Below, piece by piece: positions 44,448 to 56,055 of a stretch of 64,000 nt of DNA. This stretch comes from Dipodascopsis uninucleata var. uninucleata (lineage: Eukaryota > Ascomycota > Lipomycetes > Lipomycetales > Lipomycetaceae), in the NCBI GenBank assembly GCA_030568195.1, contig JAJLTO010000014.1, forward strand, positions 248,001 through 312,000. Direction: 5' to 3'. Numbering within the stretch: position 1 is the first letter of the stretch; each line of letters begins with the position of its first letter. A program made the translations under genes and the position numbers. The notes beneath the pieces are model-generated. The model did no database searches. It worked only from the letters and a program-made list of their open reading frames with translations, and was not told the origin of the DNA.

Positions 44448-45511
44448 CTGCTGGCTTGGAGTACCTCTGGAAGCCGGCGTTGCCTAGAGTAGCTTTGATG
44501 AATCCAAAAAAGATCTGATTTTCTAATTTCTGGCAGAGCTGTTTGGGTAGGATATGTACTGTTCTGGCGACCCCCTCCCCTGGTTCTGTGATATGTACAA
44601 CTTTATTACCCCCTTGCTCGCTCTTCACGTCTCGTGAACAAGAAAAAGATGGCTCTTCGCCTGTAAAATAAATTATCTTCAATCGCTTCTCTCTTTCAGC
44701 CAAACTTATTTACTTCTATCTATACGTCGCACTTTCAACACTGAAATATCTGCTCGTATAGAAAAGAAATCTATCAACCGACTGTCTGACTCGCATTATC
44801 TGTCTGTCTGACCCGTCATCAGAGCTAACGCTCTCTTAATGCATGTCCTACTGTTTTGGCCGAGTAGCAAGTAGTACAAACTTTCCAGACCCTGCGTTTC
44901 GTTTAATTTAGCGACAAGCAAATAAAACTGTTACCCCTGAATATCCGGGTAATAATTTTCTCTAATCAGTCCACGAATATGCCATAACCCTGACATAGTT
45001 TTGATACATGAGAACAAGACCCTTGTTAGAGTAAGCACTCACTTTAAACGGCCAACTTGCGTTTCAGAGTGATGTAGTTTCCCATTTGTGCGTGATTATT
45101 CTATGACTCGCGTATACTAGAGTTTGTGCGTGCTAATAAAGGAAGAACTAGGTGGTGAGTGCAATCGGATCCCATATTTTGATGAAAGTCTCACACGTTT
45201 GAATTATCTCGAAAGCTAATGAAACACATTTTCAGTGATTCAGTGATCTTTTGACTGCATTACGATATTTCGAAGTTCTGGACAAGGTGACTTGTGGACA
45301 GCTTTATATAGTACAGTAGCTAAGTTGACTGCTGCACAAGGCGGTACCGCCGCCACACGATACTTGTGCATCTCCTCTGCATTAAAGTGTAAATAGAGAC
45401 AAGAACTAAGCTGCTCGAGACGAGAAAAATATAGAACAAATCAAGATTTTATCTAGTCCCTAGTGGACATCCTATTGCGGTCCTAGGAACCCTCTGCGAA
45501 TCATTGTTTCG
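44448..45511. other. Divergent promoter region Sel1 gene/VPS71
   Basis: About 1.06 kb between two start codons. It contains a CCGGGTAA site at 44945-44952 with a degenerate inverted partner GTTACCCC at 44929-44936, and a CGACTGTCTGAC element at 44779-44790 shared with the exportin upstream region. A minus-strand open frame 44437-44703 begins with TTG and is probably leader. Confidence 0.5.
44929..44952. promoter_or_regulatory. Reb1-type site with degenerate inverted partner
   Basis: CCGGGTAA at 44945-44952 is a full match to the Reb1 core; GTTACCCC at 44929-44936 is a one-mismatch inverted copy. The pair sits in the divergent promoter between the Sel1-repeat gene and VPS71, echoing the inverted pair upstream of CCT8. 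Confidence 0.4.
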
Positions 45512-45961
45512 ATGTCGTTTGTCACTGTAATATCACGAAAGCAAGAGCCATCAAGCTCGACGGGGTCAATAAGGAAACGTAATGTGCAGCAGGTCGAGTT
45601 AGTAGCTCTACGGCGAGCTACTAACCGACGGCTAGCAGAGCTTGAAAGAGAAAACTACCATGATGGTATAAAAATCGATGTCCCGCGCAGCGAGGGCCGC
45701 CAATCAAGCGGTAAGACTGCCGGAGTTAGAAAGCTGCTTGCTAGTAAAAAGACAATCACGAACTTATTTGACGAAGATGAGGCTGGTGCAAACGAATATT
45801 ATGCTACTGCTGCGCGCCCTTCAACATACCCCTCACGGGCTTTGTGCAGTGTCTGCGGCTATTGGGGTGATATCACCTGTATGCGATGTAAAGCGAGATA
45901 CTGTTCTCTGCCATGTGAAGCTACGCATCGAGAGACAAGGTGTTTGAAGGTCTATGCATGA
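45512..45961 (+). CDS. VPS71: SWR1 complex subunit VPS71/SWC6 (ZNHIT1)
   Basis: This is a HIT-type zinc-finger subunit of the SWR1 chromatin remodeller, which with Arp6 helps exchange H2A for H2A.Z. The single exon encodes 149 residues, shorter than yeast Vps71 (280) but like ZNHIT1 (154). The C-terminal finger CSVCGYWGDITCMRC...YCSLPCEATHRETRC has the full set of Cys/His ligands. The preceding segment with RRLAELERENYHDG and a TITNLFDEDE-type stretch is conserved in the family. Confidence 0.92.
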   Translation: MSFVTVISRKQEPSSSTGSIRKRNVQQVELVALRRATNRRLAELERENYHDGIKIDVPRSEGRQSSGKTAGVRKLLASKKTITNLFDEDEAGANEYYATAARPSTYPSRALCSVCGYWGDITCMRCKARYCSLPCEATHRETRCLKVYA

Positions 45962-46231
45962 TTTATCTATTTAATGATGACAACCCTTGCGACTCTGTTG
46001 GGTATCTGCTGTATATGTATTTATGTAAATAGTAAAGGGATCAGCGGAAGTGATTTTCTGGGTTAAGAATTATAAGCTGTAGTATATTGTTACTTATTAG
46101 TTACGGAAAGAATTTAAAATGAATTTAACTGCATACGATGTCAATTTTAATTTGATCTATGTTACAGATTGACATGAAAAGATATTCGGCAGGATCTGGA
46201 GAGATTTAGTATACACCGAAATCCTGATGAT

Positions 46232-48771
46232 CTAGTTGTCCGCTGTTCCTGCAGTACGCCGACTCAAAAAATGTGGTGCGATCTTCTGCAACCATTCAGC
46301 TTGCACCGGGCTTACAACTCTCGCATATGCTTTTGTCGTAAAGATCTAAGTTCAGTATTGTTAGTAGCACATAGATACCAGCTCTTTGATGAAACTTACA
46401 TATTCAGTATACATTATGGCATCTGCACGCCTTCCAAACATAGACGACGAAGGATGAATGTTAATTATCTGAAACTCGATATTAATTAGCAAACAGATCT
46501 CTGCTATACTTAAGTATATATCGAAGTGCTTATATTAATACATACATGACCACCTGCTATTGTTCTGTAAGTCTTATCAGGTAAAGCAAGTGCTGTGTTC
46601 GTTACAAATCCTCGCAAAAAGCACTTTACAATTTCTTCATTAAGATCAGTAGGAGAAAGGCTATCAGCCTTTGATTTATGGCCGGTATCTCGCTGCGATT
46701 TGAGATAGTGTTCTAATTGTTTCCGAACATCCTTTTCAGAATACTTTAGTAAATGAAAATCGTTATGCCGAATCAATAAATGAGCTTCCTTACCGAAACG
46801 TTTGCCATAGCTCGATAGCTGATGAACAGGTCCTTACACCATTCTTTCTTTTCTTCCGATGTCGAAAGCTTGCTATAGTAATTTACATAATTTCTGAGAA
46901 CTATTAAGTCTCCCATTCCCGCGCTCTCCGTAACGAAAGGTAGGCGCTTTTCGTTTACTTCATCTCGCTTATCTGGATGAGGATTCATAACCAGATTCTC
47001 AATTGACAAACAGGAAACAATATCCAAGACTGCGTCTTCTATACCAATATCATACGAGTAGAGTAATACCGCACTTAAATGCGGTGGAAGTGGAAGCATC
47101 GCCATCTTACGTCCGAGCATTGTGACATCTCCATTGTCATCCAGTGCATTCAATGCATATAATTGCGTTAATGAGGTTAAAACTAGAGATACAATTATTA
47201 ATATTATTAAGTTCTCAATATTTCACTGTAGTCCGTCGCACATCAGATATAATAGTACTTACTTGCGCCTTTACTTGGTCTCTCCAGCCAGAGCCAGCCC
47301 ATGATATCAGAAACACCAGCCGATTTCAACGTGAGTATGGGAAACGAAACGTCACATCGTTCAATTTCAGGTTCGCTTTGGCCTCTAAGTGAATGATAAT
47401 CATCCTCTGTATAGAGTCTGTAGCATTTTCCAGGTGCTTCACGGCCAGCACGGCCCATTCTCTGCGCAGCATTAGCTTTTGAAATTGGTACAGTGAGCAG
47501 TGTATCGAGACCTGGTATTAAATTTGTTAGTCGGCTGTCACTATTAATGCAAAGAGGAATTTGATAGTACACACCTAAATCGTGGCGCCAGACCTTGACC
47601 TTTTGGGTTCCGCTATCTATCACATACCGAACGCCCGAAATTGTAAGAGATGTTTCTGCTATATTCGTTGCAAGAATAAGTTTTCTTTTGCGCCCTCTTA
47701 GCTTGTCAAAAACTCTTTGTTGCTGTTGGGGTGGGAGTGCCGCATAGAGAGGCAAAGGAATAAGCTTATTGACGAGATTAGTATAGATATCTTAGAAGAC
47801 ACAATGTCACGAAAACTACTTACTTCCGGCACATCTCTCGGCATACTTTCTGAGAATCCGTTAATAAGATCGACTGCTTTGTCAATATCCTCTTGGCCAG
47901 AAAGAAATGCAAGAATATCCCCAGTTGGTTCATGGATATTGATTTGAATAGCTGTACGGACTGTAGCATCTACGATATCTTCAACCGGTTTAGCAAGATA
48001 GAGCCTCTCTACAGGGAAGGTTCTGCCTTGAACATACAGAACTTCCGCTCCATTAAAAAATCGGCTAAATTTATCTGCATCTAAAGTTGCAGACATCACT
48101 ATAATTCTCAAATTTTGTCGTCTTTCAATCAGTTTTTTCATAAATCCCAGAAGTAAATCCGTAACTACAGACCGCTCATGTACTTCATCTAGCACGACAG
48201 TAGTATACTGATCAAGATTGGGACGCATCAATATTTCTCTAAGAAGCATACCATCAGTAAGGAACTTGATTTTTGTGCTTTTACTGCTCATATTTTGGAA
48301 TCGAACAGTATAGCCGACCTAATAAGAGTGTGTTAGCTAACATGTCACATTCTTTAAATAAGTATATAGATAGTTAAAATTGTTATAAGAGTACGCTACA
48401 TACTCCTTGACCAAGGCCTGTATTACACTCATCCGCTACTCGTTTTGCAAGATTAATAGCTGCAACTCTTCGAGGTTGTGTGACAGCTATTCGTTCTTTC
48501 TGATTCAATCCTAGTATATATTGAGGAATCTCTAAATATATGATCGTCGTTAGAGCACTGTAGCGCATATTCTGTCTATCGATACAACATACGAGTAGAT
48601 TTTCCGCTTCCTGTTTCACCGACAATAATTGTGACCTGATTTTTAAAGATCCTCTGTTCTAATGCCTCGCGGACTGGAACAATTAGAAAAATGAAGTAGT
48701 AAGCATATGAGTTTCGCTGATTCAAAATAATCACTTGGGCGCGTACCATTAGATATAGGCAACTTCTGCAT
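46232..48771 (-). CDS. DHR2: DEAH-type RNA helicase DHR2
   Basis: This is a nucleolar helicase needed for 18S rRNA maturation in yeast. Ten exons are inferred on minus: 48747-48771, 48593-48673, 48404-48531, 47824-48318, 47575-47764, 47263-47511, 46794-47182, 46546-46731, 46400-46468, 46232-46345, giving 641 residues; introns are 54-85 nt. Motif I GETGSGKST is at 27-35 and is split by intron 2; motif II reads DEVH at 122-125 instead of DEAH; motif III SAT at 154-156; motif VI is QRMGRAGRE. The block KVWRHDLG-LDTLLTVPIS across intron 5, the HA2 region and INIHPSSSMF with YTEY near the end match Dhr2. The N-terminus before motif I is short (26 residues; about 90 in yeast), so an undetected upstream exon is possible. 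Confidence 0.9.
47512..47574 (-). other. In-frame stop-free intron of DHR2
   Basis: This 63-nt intron (GTGTGT donor, GACTAAC branch point, ACCAG acceptor) has no stop in frame. Removing it restores HDLGLDTLLTVPIS, which aligns without a gap to yeast Dhr2 HQLGLATLLTVPIS as I recall it; retaining it inserts 21 residues. Confidence 0.85.
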
Positions 48772-49185
48772 TTCGCTAAATCATTAATAATACAATATAC
48801 TATATTCGCGCTTCTTCAGCGGTATCAAATGAGACATGAGCTCGAGCTTATTTTCGGTCGAGAATGATTTCTCGAAGAACTTGAAATTTGGTTTGAAATT
48901 TTTTTAGATGGTTTTGAAAGCCGCACGTCTTTTGGCAAGTTCCTCACAATTTATTTTATACTATATGAGCACGGCATGCGAACTACGGTTATTACTAGAG
49001 TCAACGAATAAAAGACAGTCAGCTATAACTAAATTGAATTGACACCATATGCGGTTGTATGGGTACACTAAAAGTAACTTATTGGTTGATGTAGCTATAA
49101 GGAAAAGTACAAAGGATATGTATAAAACTCAACAAACTAAAATTCAATTAAGAATACTACTGTGACATATGCTATGTGAATAGAT
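48772..49185. other. Intergenic region PUP1-DHR2
   Basis: This holds the DHR2 promoter and PUP1 3' end, both minus strand. A TTTGAAATTTTTTT tract at about 48892-48905 loosely resembles the RRPE element of ribosome-biogenesis promoters. No gene is seen. Confidence 0.45.
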
Positions 49186-50466
49186 CTAACTATCAATTTC
49201 CATCTGATCATCGTCCTTAGAAATGGTCTCTTCTTCAAAAACATCATACGCTACACTCTTAATAGTCGGGATTATCTTCTCTTTGAGAACAGCCGTAGTA
49301 CCTCTAGAGAAAATGTAGGAAGTCTGCTTCTCGGCACGAACGTTTGGTGTTCTATAATTACGGTACAAAACAGCGGGCTGCATGCAAATATCGTTAGAAC
49401 ATATTTATAGAAATAATAATGATTTAATAAGTTGATTTGCATAATGCATGCTCAACTACTGTAGCTTACCTTGTCAACTTCCATAACACACATATCAACG
49501 TTTGAACCGGATCCCAGCTAAAGAAACGTCAGAAATAATTTATAAACCAAATTTGCTATCAAGTCTGTGGCTTACATCATTCCAAATACCAGACTCAATG
49601 GCTTCCGCGCAAAGTGCCATAGCTTCGTCCTTGGTAAGCGACTTCTTCCATTTTGATTCGAGCACAGCCATAGCAGCCATAGATCCCGAACCCAACGAGA
49701 GATAATATCCCACATCAGTTGATCCATGTGCATGTACAGAAAAGAGTCGAGGTCCTATAGCCAAAATATGCAAAGATAACTTAGTAACACGATCTGACTT
49801 CCGATATGGTAATGGAATTCACTTACCGGTAGGGTCTACACCAGCTACAATCAAATAAGCACCGACGTGTCCTTGATATTTGAATAAATGCTGTTTCAAC
49901 ATTGTAAGACAAGTGACAACTCTTGGCTTGCGTCCTGTACTCTGTGAATGAAGCTCTAGGGATGATGAAATCATTTGAGTGACGAATTCCTATTAATATA
50001 GTCAATAATCACGAACAAAGCAGTCGAGCATCCACTAATCATCTCTGCACACGGATGTACATCGCGACAACAGCAGAAAACTAAAAATACTTACACAGTC
50101 CGCTGCAGTACCTGCTCCAGCACTAGATTAAATATCAGTATATATTCAGCACGTAACCTTTAGACTATTACTTACCACCAGATAGTTGGTGACATTCGAT
50201 GCAACTTCTCGCAGTTCTTGTCTGACACAATGTCACCGGAAGTTGCTCGCGTATCCGCAGCAATCTAAACAAACATCTAATCAGATATCGATCCTCTCTA
50301 GATAAACAAATAAAAGCCACCTCGAAGTGGAAAGACTTACAACAACTCCGCCATCAAATCGACATCCTACAATTGTAGTACCAGTTGACGTCGCTCTCGG
50401 GGTAGGATAGCCCTTAGCTGCCAACAGCTGATTTCTTTGAAAATTATCGAAACTAAGACCAGGCAT
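49186..50466 (-). CDS. PUP1: 20S proteasome subunit beta2 (PUP1)
   Basis: This is the trypsin-like catalytic subunit of the proteasome. Seven exons are inferred on minus: 50341-50466, 50176-50264, 50095-50122 (28 nt), 49827-49989, 49576-49754, 49470-49517, 49186-49377, giving 274 residues. The propeptide ends at Gly29 and mature Thr1 is Thr30 ([11 protein letters not shown]). Counting from it, Asp17 (Asp46 in AADTR) and Lys33 (Lys62 in KNCEKLH) are present, so the active site is complete. GSGSMAAM matches the family. A long acidic C-terminal extension, which in yeast wraps around beta3, ends DDDQMEIDS. It is followed upstream by PRE2 on the same strand, 446 bp away. Confidence 0.96.
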
Positions 50467-50912
50467 TCTATTTAGCTATCTGAATAAGATGAAAAATTGC
50501 CAGTCGTATATATTTGGTTTATTGATTAGAAAATAACACGAACTGAGATCGATTTCGTTTAACAATGTTACAAATCTGTTGAGTTAGCCGTGTAATGATT
50601 GAAATATAAACCCACTAAACCCTAATAAATATGCTTTCTACACGAGAAGGATTACAGAATTGGTAATAATAAATACATATAAAATCTATATATAGCCTAC
50701 AATAGAATAATTGCAATAAAATAAAAGATTCTAGGAGTAATGATTAGGAATGTATTTCAAGAGAATCTGAATGTGATTGAATTATAATTTGCCTGAACGT
50801 GCTTGAGCACTAAAAAAAGATCTGTAAATCAATCTCATTTGTATGATACATGATAGTATTATTTACTTAGATATCAATGAAATATATACTACTATCAATG
50901 GATGAAGCAGCT
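50467..50912. other. Intergenic region PRE2-PUP1
   Basis: This holds the PUP1 promoter and PRE2 3' end. I looked for the proteasome-associated element GGTGGCAAA bound by Rpn4 and did not see it on either strand. No gene is present. Confidence 0.5.
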
Positions 50913-52040
50913 TTACGAAAAATCGACAGGAACGTTCTGGAACGAGCCCTCAGCTTCCTTAGTCTTCCAGAAGAGAGGTCCGACATTGTGATTACCATGA
51001 TAGGTCCAGCCGGATTCCTTCACCTGATAAAGATTAATAGAACCACCGGAATAAGCATCCCTTAATAAAAAAACGAGCGTCAGTCTTCAGAATTCTCTTA
51101 TTCAATAATAATAATAATCACCGTAAATTCAAATAATATACATACCGGTGAGTTGCTGCCAAAATACTTCGTTGGCCGAGGGCAAGCGCCTCTTCATCAG
51201 TCAAATCCCACTTGTAGCCGCTATCCAGAACACCATATGCAAATGTTTGACCGGAGCCGACACAAAACAAATCACCTTTTAATCTAGTTCCATCACTGTC
51301 AACGTAATAAATAGATGGTCCCTCTAACTTAGTGTAACCACAGATCATAGTACCCATAGAAAGACCCATTCCTTTGTATGAATAAATCAAATTAGATAGA
51401 ATCTTACTAGCTGCAGCAACACTGATTCTACTCTTCTCACGAAGCTCATGTAGTCTGCATTGTATTCCTAGCCATGTTTCCCAGAATTGACAATCAGCAG
51501 CACCACCAGCCATAGTTCCGAGCAAGAAAGGATTTATTTCGATAACCTTCTTCACTGTTTGTGAGGCAATCCAGTTACCAGCCGTGGCACGAGAGTCGAC
51601 CGCTACCACCTGATTTGAGTATTTAGTTAGCATCATTCATCCATTCAGTTCTCATTCTGCTTCTACATAGACTCTGGATAAAAAATATCACTTACAATGC
51701 CACCTTGATATCGAAATGCCAATGTAGTAGTGCCGTGTGCAATTTTGATTGCGCAATCTGGATTAGAAGCATCATCTGTGTGTGCTCTCAGAAACTCGGC
51801 CGGCTAAACTCATCAATAATATTACTGTTAATATCTTCCGAAAACGATTATCTTTCATCAAGCCTTAAAATTCCTTTATTCAAGAGATAGAGATAAAATA
51901 ATATAGTGTACCTTAGCAAGTGGTGGTAGACTTAACAAAGGAAGCGATCCAGGTTCAGATTGATCATACAACTCTTCATCTAAGAACAAGTCCTGATCTA
52001 ATTCTGGTTGCGACGAGTATTTAGCTACCACTGCATCCAT
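50913..52040 (-). CDS. PRE2: 20S proteasome subunit beta5 (PRE2)
   Basis: This is the chymotrypsin-like catalytic subunit. Four exons are inferred on minus: 51912-52040, 51696-51803, 51146-51609 and 50913-51060, giving 282 residues. The propeptide ends at Gly67; mature Thr1 is Thr68 ([11 protein letters not shown]). Asp17 (Asp84 in VAVDSRA), Lys33 (Lys100) and the beta5-specific Met45 (Met112 in [12 protein letters not shown]) are all in place. The last exon, coding [13 protein letters not shown] through NVPVDFS, is easily missed because it is short and overlaps an opposite-strand open frame. Introns are 85-108 nt. PRE2 and the RecQ gene are head to head, 366 bp apart. Confidence 0.96.
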
Positions 52041-52406
52041 ACTTAATTACTGTATATGTACCAGAAACTTTGATAGCTTGATGTTATGTATCCAATCAAT
52101 CCGGAGGTGACAAGATCTATTTTTGTATTGAGACTTAAAAGACCTGTTACAGCTCGTCGAGCGTCCAGCCGTGTATAAAGGTTGACAAAACCCAATATGC
52201 ATATATGCAAAGTAAGCTTAAAGTTATGGAATAAATGATGTATATTTGCACAACTATAGTCATATACATTTACACGATACACGAACTTGAACTTTAACAT
52301 AAACAACGCGACTACTGAATATTACCGTGTTAAGGCAAAGCAAAGGAAATATAACGATCCTAGAATGAGCTCGTAATACTATAGATGTATAGACTAGTGG
52401 AATGTG
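52041..52406. other. Divergent promoter PRE2/RecQ helicase
   Basis: 366 bp shared by two start codons. It is AT-rich; no proteasome-associated element, TTACCCG site or other clear motif is seen. Confidence 0.5.
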
Positions 52407-55400
52407 ATGCCGCAAACATTACAAGAGAACATAAAGTCCCATATCCGGTGGGTGCTGAATACAAAAGCAAATATACCGAGTATAGATAGTTCTCAGAATA
52501 ATATTGAGCTCTCAACAAAGCTACCTACCTGGGCGACGAAACTGCTTCCAAAAGTACAGGAGGATCCAAGAGCATATCAGATCACAGAAGCACGTAATAT
52601 TGATCGAACTTTGGAAAAAGAGCCTATATCTGTATCTCAGGACCCGAATTCAGTACAATGCCAGACACGGATAGGCGAGAACTACGAAAAAATCTTTGCA
52701 GGTATAAAGAATCCATTTATGCCGGCAAGCTCGAGCTTTTTGAGTATGAATGAGCGTATGTATCATGCAAATATCTTTCATGAGTAAAATGAAATATTTC
52801 ATAGGAGTATTATTAGCAGAACTAACCCAATGTGTAACAGAAATCAGAACCCCGGTGCATAAGCTGATTGAAGAGCAGCTGCCTTCCACAGTCGTAACCA
52901 TTGATCTGACTAGCGATGGTGAGGACAATTCTTTTGAGAGCTCCTGCTCTAAAAGCGATAATTCCATACCCTTGAGACGAAGGAGATACTCACCGAGGAC
53001 TTCACCGAGCAAGAAGAAAAAACCGAGCAATAAGCACGGCACAACCAATGCTGAGAATGAATATATTGGTGAATTTCAAAGTCCTTTTATGGAAAGTTTA
53101 CCTATTCTCGAAGATATTTCTGGCTTAGAAGATATTACAGACGATCTTTTAGAGGAAGAGCGCGAAATACGCTTAGCAAACTTTGGAAAAATAAACAATA
53201 CAATAAGCACTCCAATGAAAGTCGCAATTTCAGAAAACATTCATAGGTCACCGAAGTCTGATAGCGAGCTTAACAGCACATCATGTCGTATACAGGTGGA
53301 AGACTCAACAAAGAAGCCTATCAAGAAAATATCCACTAAGTTTAGAGCAGTCAATTCTATGAGTCCTAAAAATAATAGATTATTATCTATAGAGCCATAT
53401 TTCAGCACTATGACAAAAGAAGATTTAGAGGACGAAGCTGATATACTAGAGTCTGATAGGTATGACTTGATGAATCAAAGGATATCACTCTCCAAAGATG
53501 CTTCAATTCCCAAAGAGCAATATGAGGAAGAGGATACAATTCTCATAAATGAGATTGATCGAATAAACAAATTATATAGCAGATGCAAAGAGAAGATCAG
53601 AGATCATCGTAAACTGGAAAGAGAGAGAGCTAGCAAGTTAAATAGAAATTTAGTACCTGAAATATCTATGCTAGGGCCCGAAAGTTCATCTGTCATTCAT
53701 TCTAATATGCAGGATCGGAATATGGTATCCAAGGGCTCTATTTCGGAATTATCTCTCACTGGACATGCTACTATCGACGAAGCAGATAGTTTTCTGATGA
53801 GCCAACACATCTCTGATAGTGGCGACGAAGACTATATTCCTACGCCAACCTCTAGTTCTAATATAGACGAACGACCCGACTTAATAGATATACATGACGA
53901 CTTTGTGATCGAACCGGATATTGATTTAGGGTCAGATTATCATGCAAGCTCACCAGAACGTGCATATATGGTTCCAGATAATGCAGAAATCCAAGTAAAG
54001 TCTACGCAGTTGGTGACTCCCAATGGCACGTCTATTACTGTACTGGATGACGATGATGACTTTCGATTGGATGATGACATCGAAGACAAGTTGATAGAAG
54101 ATGAGACTGGAAAAATGGCTCATATGGGTGTGTACGATAGGACTGATTCAGAAATGCAATACCCATGGTCACAGGAAGTATGTAATGTTTTACAACAGAA
54201 GTTTAAACTTCCTGGATTTAGACATAATCAGTTGGAAGCAATTAATGCGACACTCTCTGGAAGGGATGTCTTTGTTTTAATGCCAACTGGTGGAGGAAAG
54301 TCATTATGTTATCAGCTACCGGCATTGGTTTTTGGTGGTAAGACAAAGGGTACTACGATTGTTATATCTCCCTTAATATCTCTGATGCAAGATCAGGTAT
54401 CTAATTTGATGGCTAAAGGTATACAAGCTGGAATGATCAGTTCCAGAGGTGATGCCTCAGAACGTAAGGAGATGCTGCAGCTACTTGTCAGTGGTCAATT
54501 GCCTCTACTATATATTTCGCCAGAAATGCTGACTACAAGCAATCAAATTCGAAATGCTATAGCTTCCCTGCATAGGCGTTCAATGCTTGCACGCGTCGTG
54601 ATCGACGAGGCACACTGTGTGAGTTCGTGGGGTCACGACTTTCGCCCAGATTATAAGCAGTTAGGTCTATTTAAGCAGAGCTATCCTGGCGTTCCAGTAA
54701 TGGCGCTTACAGCTACGGCAAATGATCGTGTTCAAATGGACATCAAACATAATTTAGGAATCGATAATTGTGCATTTCTCAAGCAGAGCTTTAACCGTAC
54801 AAATTTATACTATGAGGTTCGAGATAAGAATAGGGATGTATTCAGTGAAATATGCGATTTAATGAAAATAAAGTATCCTGGAAAGTCGGGAATCATATAT
54901 TGTCACTCAAAACATTCTTGCGAGACGACAGCAGAGAGATTAACTCATATGGGACTACGTGTTATGTTCTATCATGCAGGAATGAGTAACGAGGAGCGTC
55001 ACATGGTTCAGGATGCCTGGCAGAAAGGGCGCCTTCAAGCAATTTGTGCTACCATTGCATTTGGTATGGGTATAGATAAGCCAGACGTACGATTTATTGT
55101 TCACTATACTCTACCAAGGAACTTGGAAGGGTACTATCAGGAGACTGGTCGTGCTGGAAGAGATGGTTCACCATCAGAATGTATATTATACTATGCTTAT
55201 CGTGATGCGACGTCAATGATGTCTATGATCGAGAAGGATAAAGAAGTTGATGCTGCCACACGAGAAAAACAGTGTGCATTTCTGAAGCAAGTGGTACAGT
55301 ACTGTGAAAATAGAACTGACTGCAGAAGATGGCAAGTTTTACGATATTTTAATGAATCTTTTGACCCCATTGAGTGCAAAAAACAGTGTGATAACTGTAG

Positions 55401-56055
55401 GATGGCTGTTGTTGCTGAATTCGAAGAACGGGATATGACTGAATTTGCGAAAGACATCATCCGTGTAGTCGGAGCAGTTCAACACGAGAATGTTACTATG
55501 CTTTATTGTGTTGACATTTTCAGAGGTGCTAGGACATCGCGTATACAGACCGCGGGTCATGATTGTGTTCCTGGGTATGGCTGTGGCAAATCACTCGATC
55601 GCACAGATGTGGAGCGTTTGTTCCATCATCTGGTGACAGAAGACGTGCTTAAAGAGTATTCACTTTTTAACCGAGCAGGATTTGCCACGTCCTATCTCAA
55701 ACTAGGCGCCAAGGCGAACAATTTCATGTTTGGAAACAAGAAAGTTATAATGTCTTTTCACAAAAAGAAGGCAGGGGCTCTCAAGCAAACGAAATCGAGA
55801 TCAACAAAGGCATCGCGGAACACAGCAGCACCTAAGACTTCTTCGAGAGCTACGAAGACATCAAGAAGTAATATTAGAGATGGCAAAGCTCTAGGCAGTA
55901 CTGCATCTTCTACAAAAACGAGAACTGCTCGGTCTTATAAGCCAAGGCTCTCAACTTCTTCCAGGGGAAGTTCTGGCTCTTCGCGTCGTAGCTCCTCTAG
56001 AACGACATCGTTGATAGGAATAGATTTCACACATCTTAAAGCACCTGCTGGTTAA
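52407..56055 (+). CDS. SGS1: RecQ-family DNA helicase (Sgs1/BLM type)
   Basis: This is a 3'-to-5' helicase acting in recombination, dissolution of crossovers and replication-fork stability with Top3 and Rmi1. Two exons are inferred: 52407-52755 and 52817-56055, with a 61-nt intron (GTATGT donor, TATTAG acceptor), giving 1195 residues. The start is ATG 52407; the preceding GTG codon is not needed. A long acidic N-terminus carries TVVTIDLTSDGEDN near 142-154, which looks like a SUMO-interaction motif. The helicase core is at about 560-900 (Walker A MPTGGGKS near 604, VIDEAHC near 711, QETGRAGRDG). A RecQ zinc domain (CENRTDC..CKKQCDNC) starts near 946, followed by a winged helix. The C-terminal 110 residues are Ser/Thr/Lys-rich and no HRDC domain is visible. 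Confidence 0.94.

Noticed and set aside
48283-48318. GTTCGATTCC on the minus strand, resembling a tRNA B box
   Set aside because: It lies inside a DHR2 exon encoding VGYTVRFQNM; no A box or acceptor stem surrounds it.
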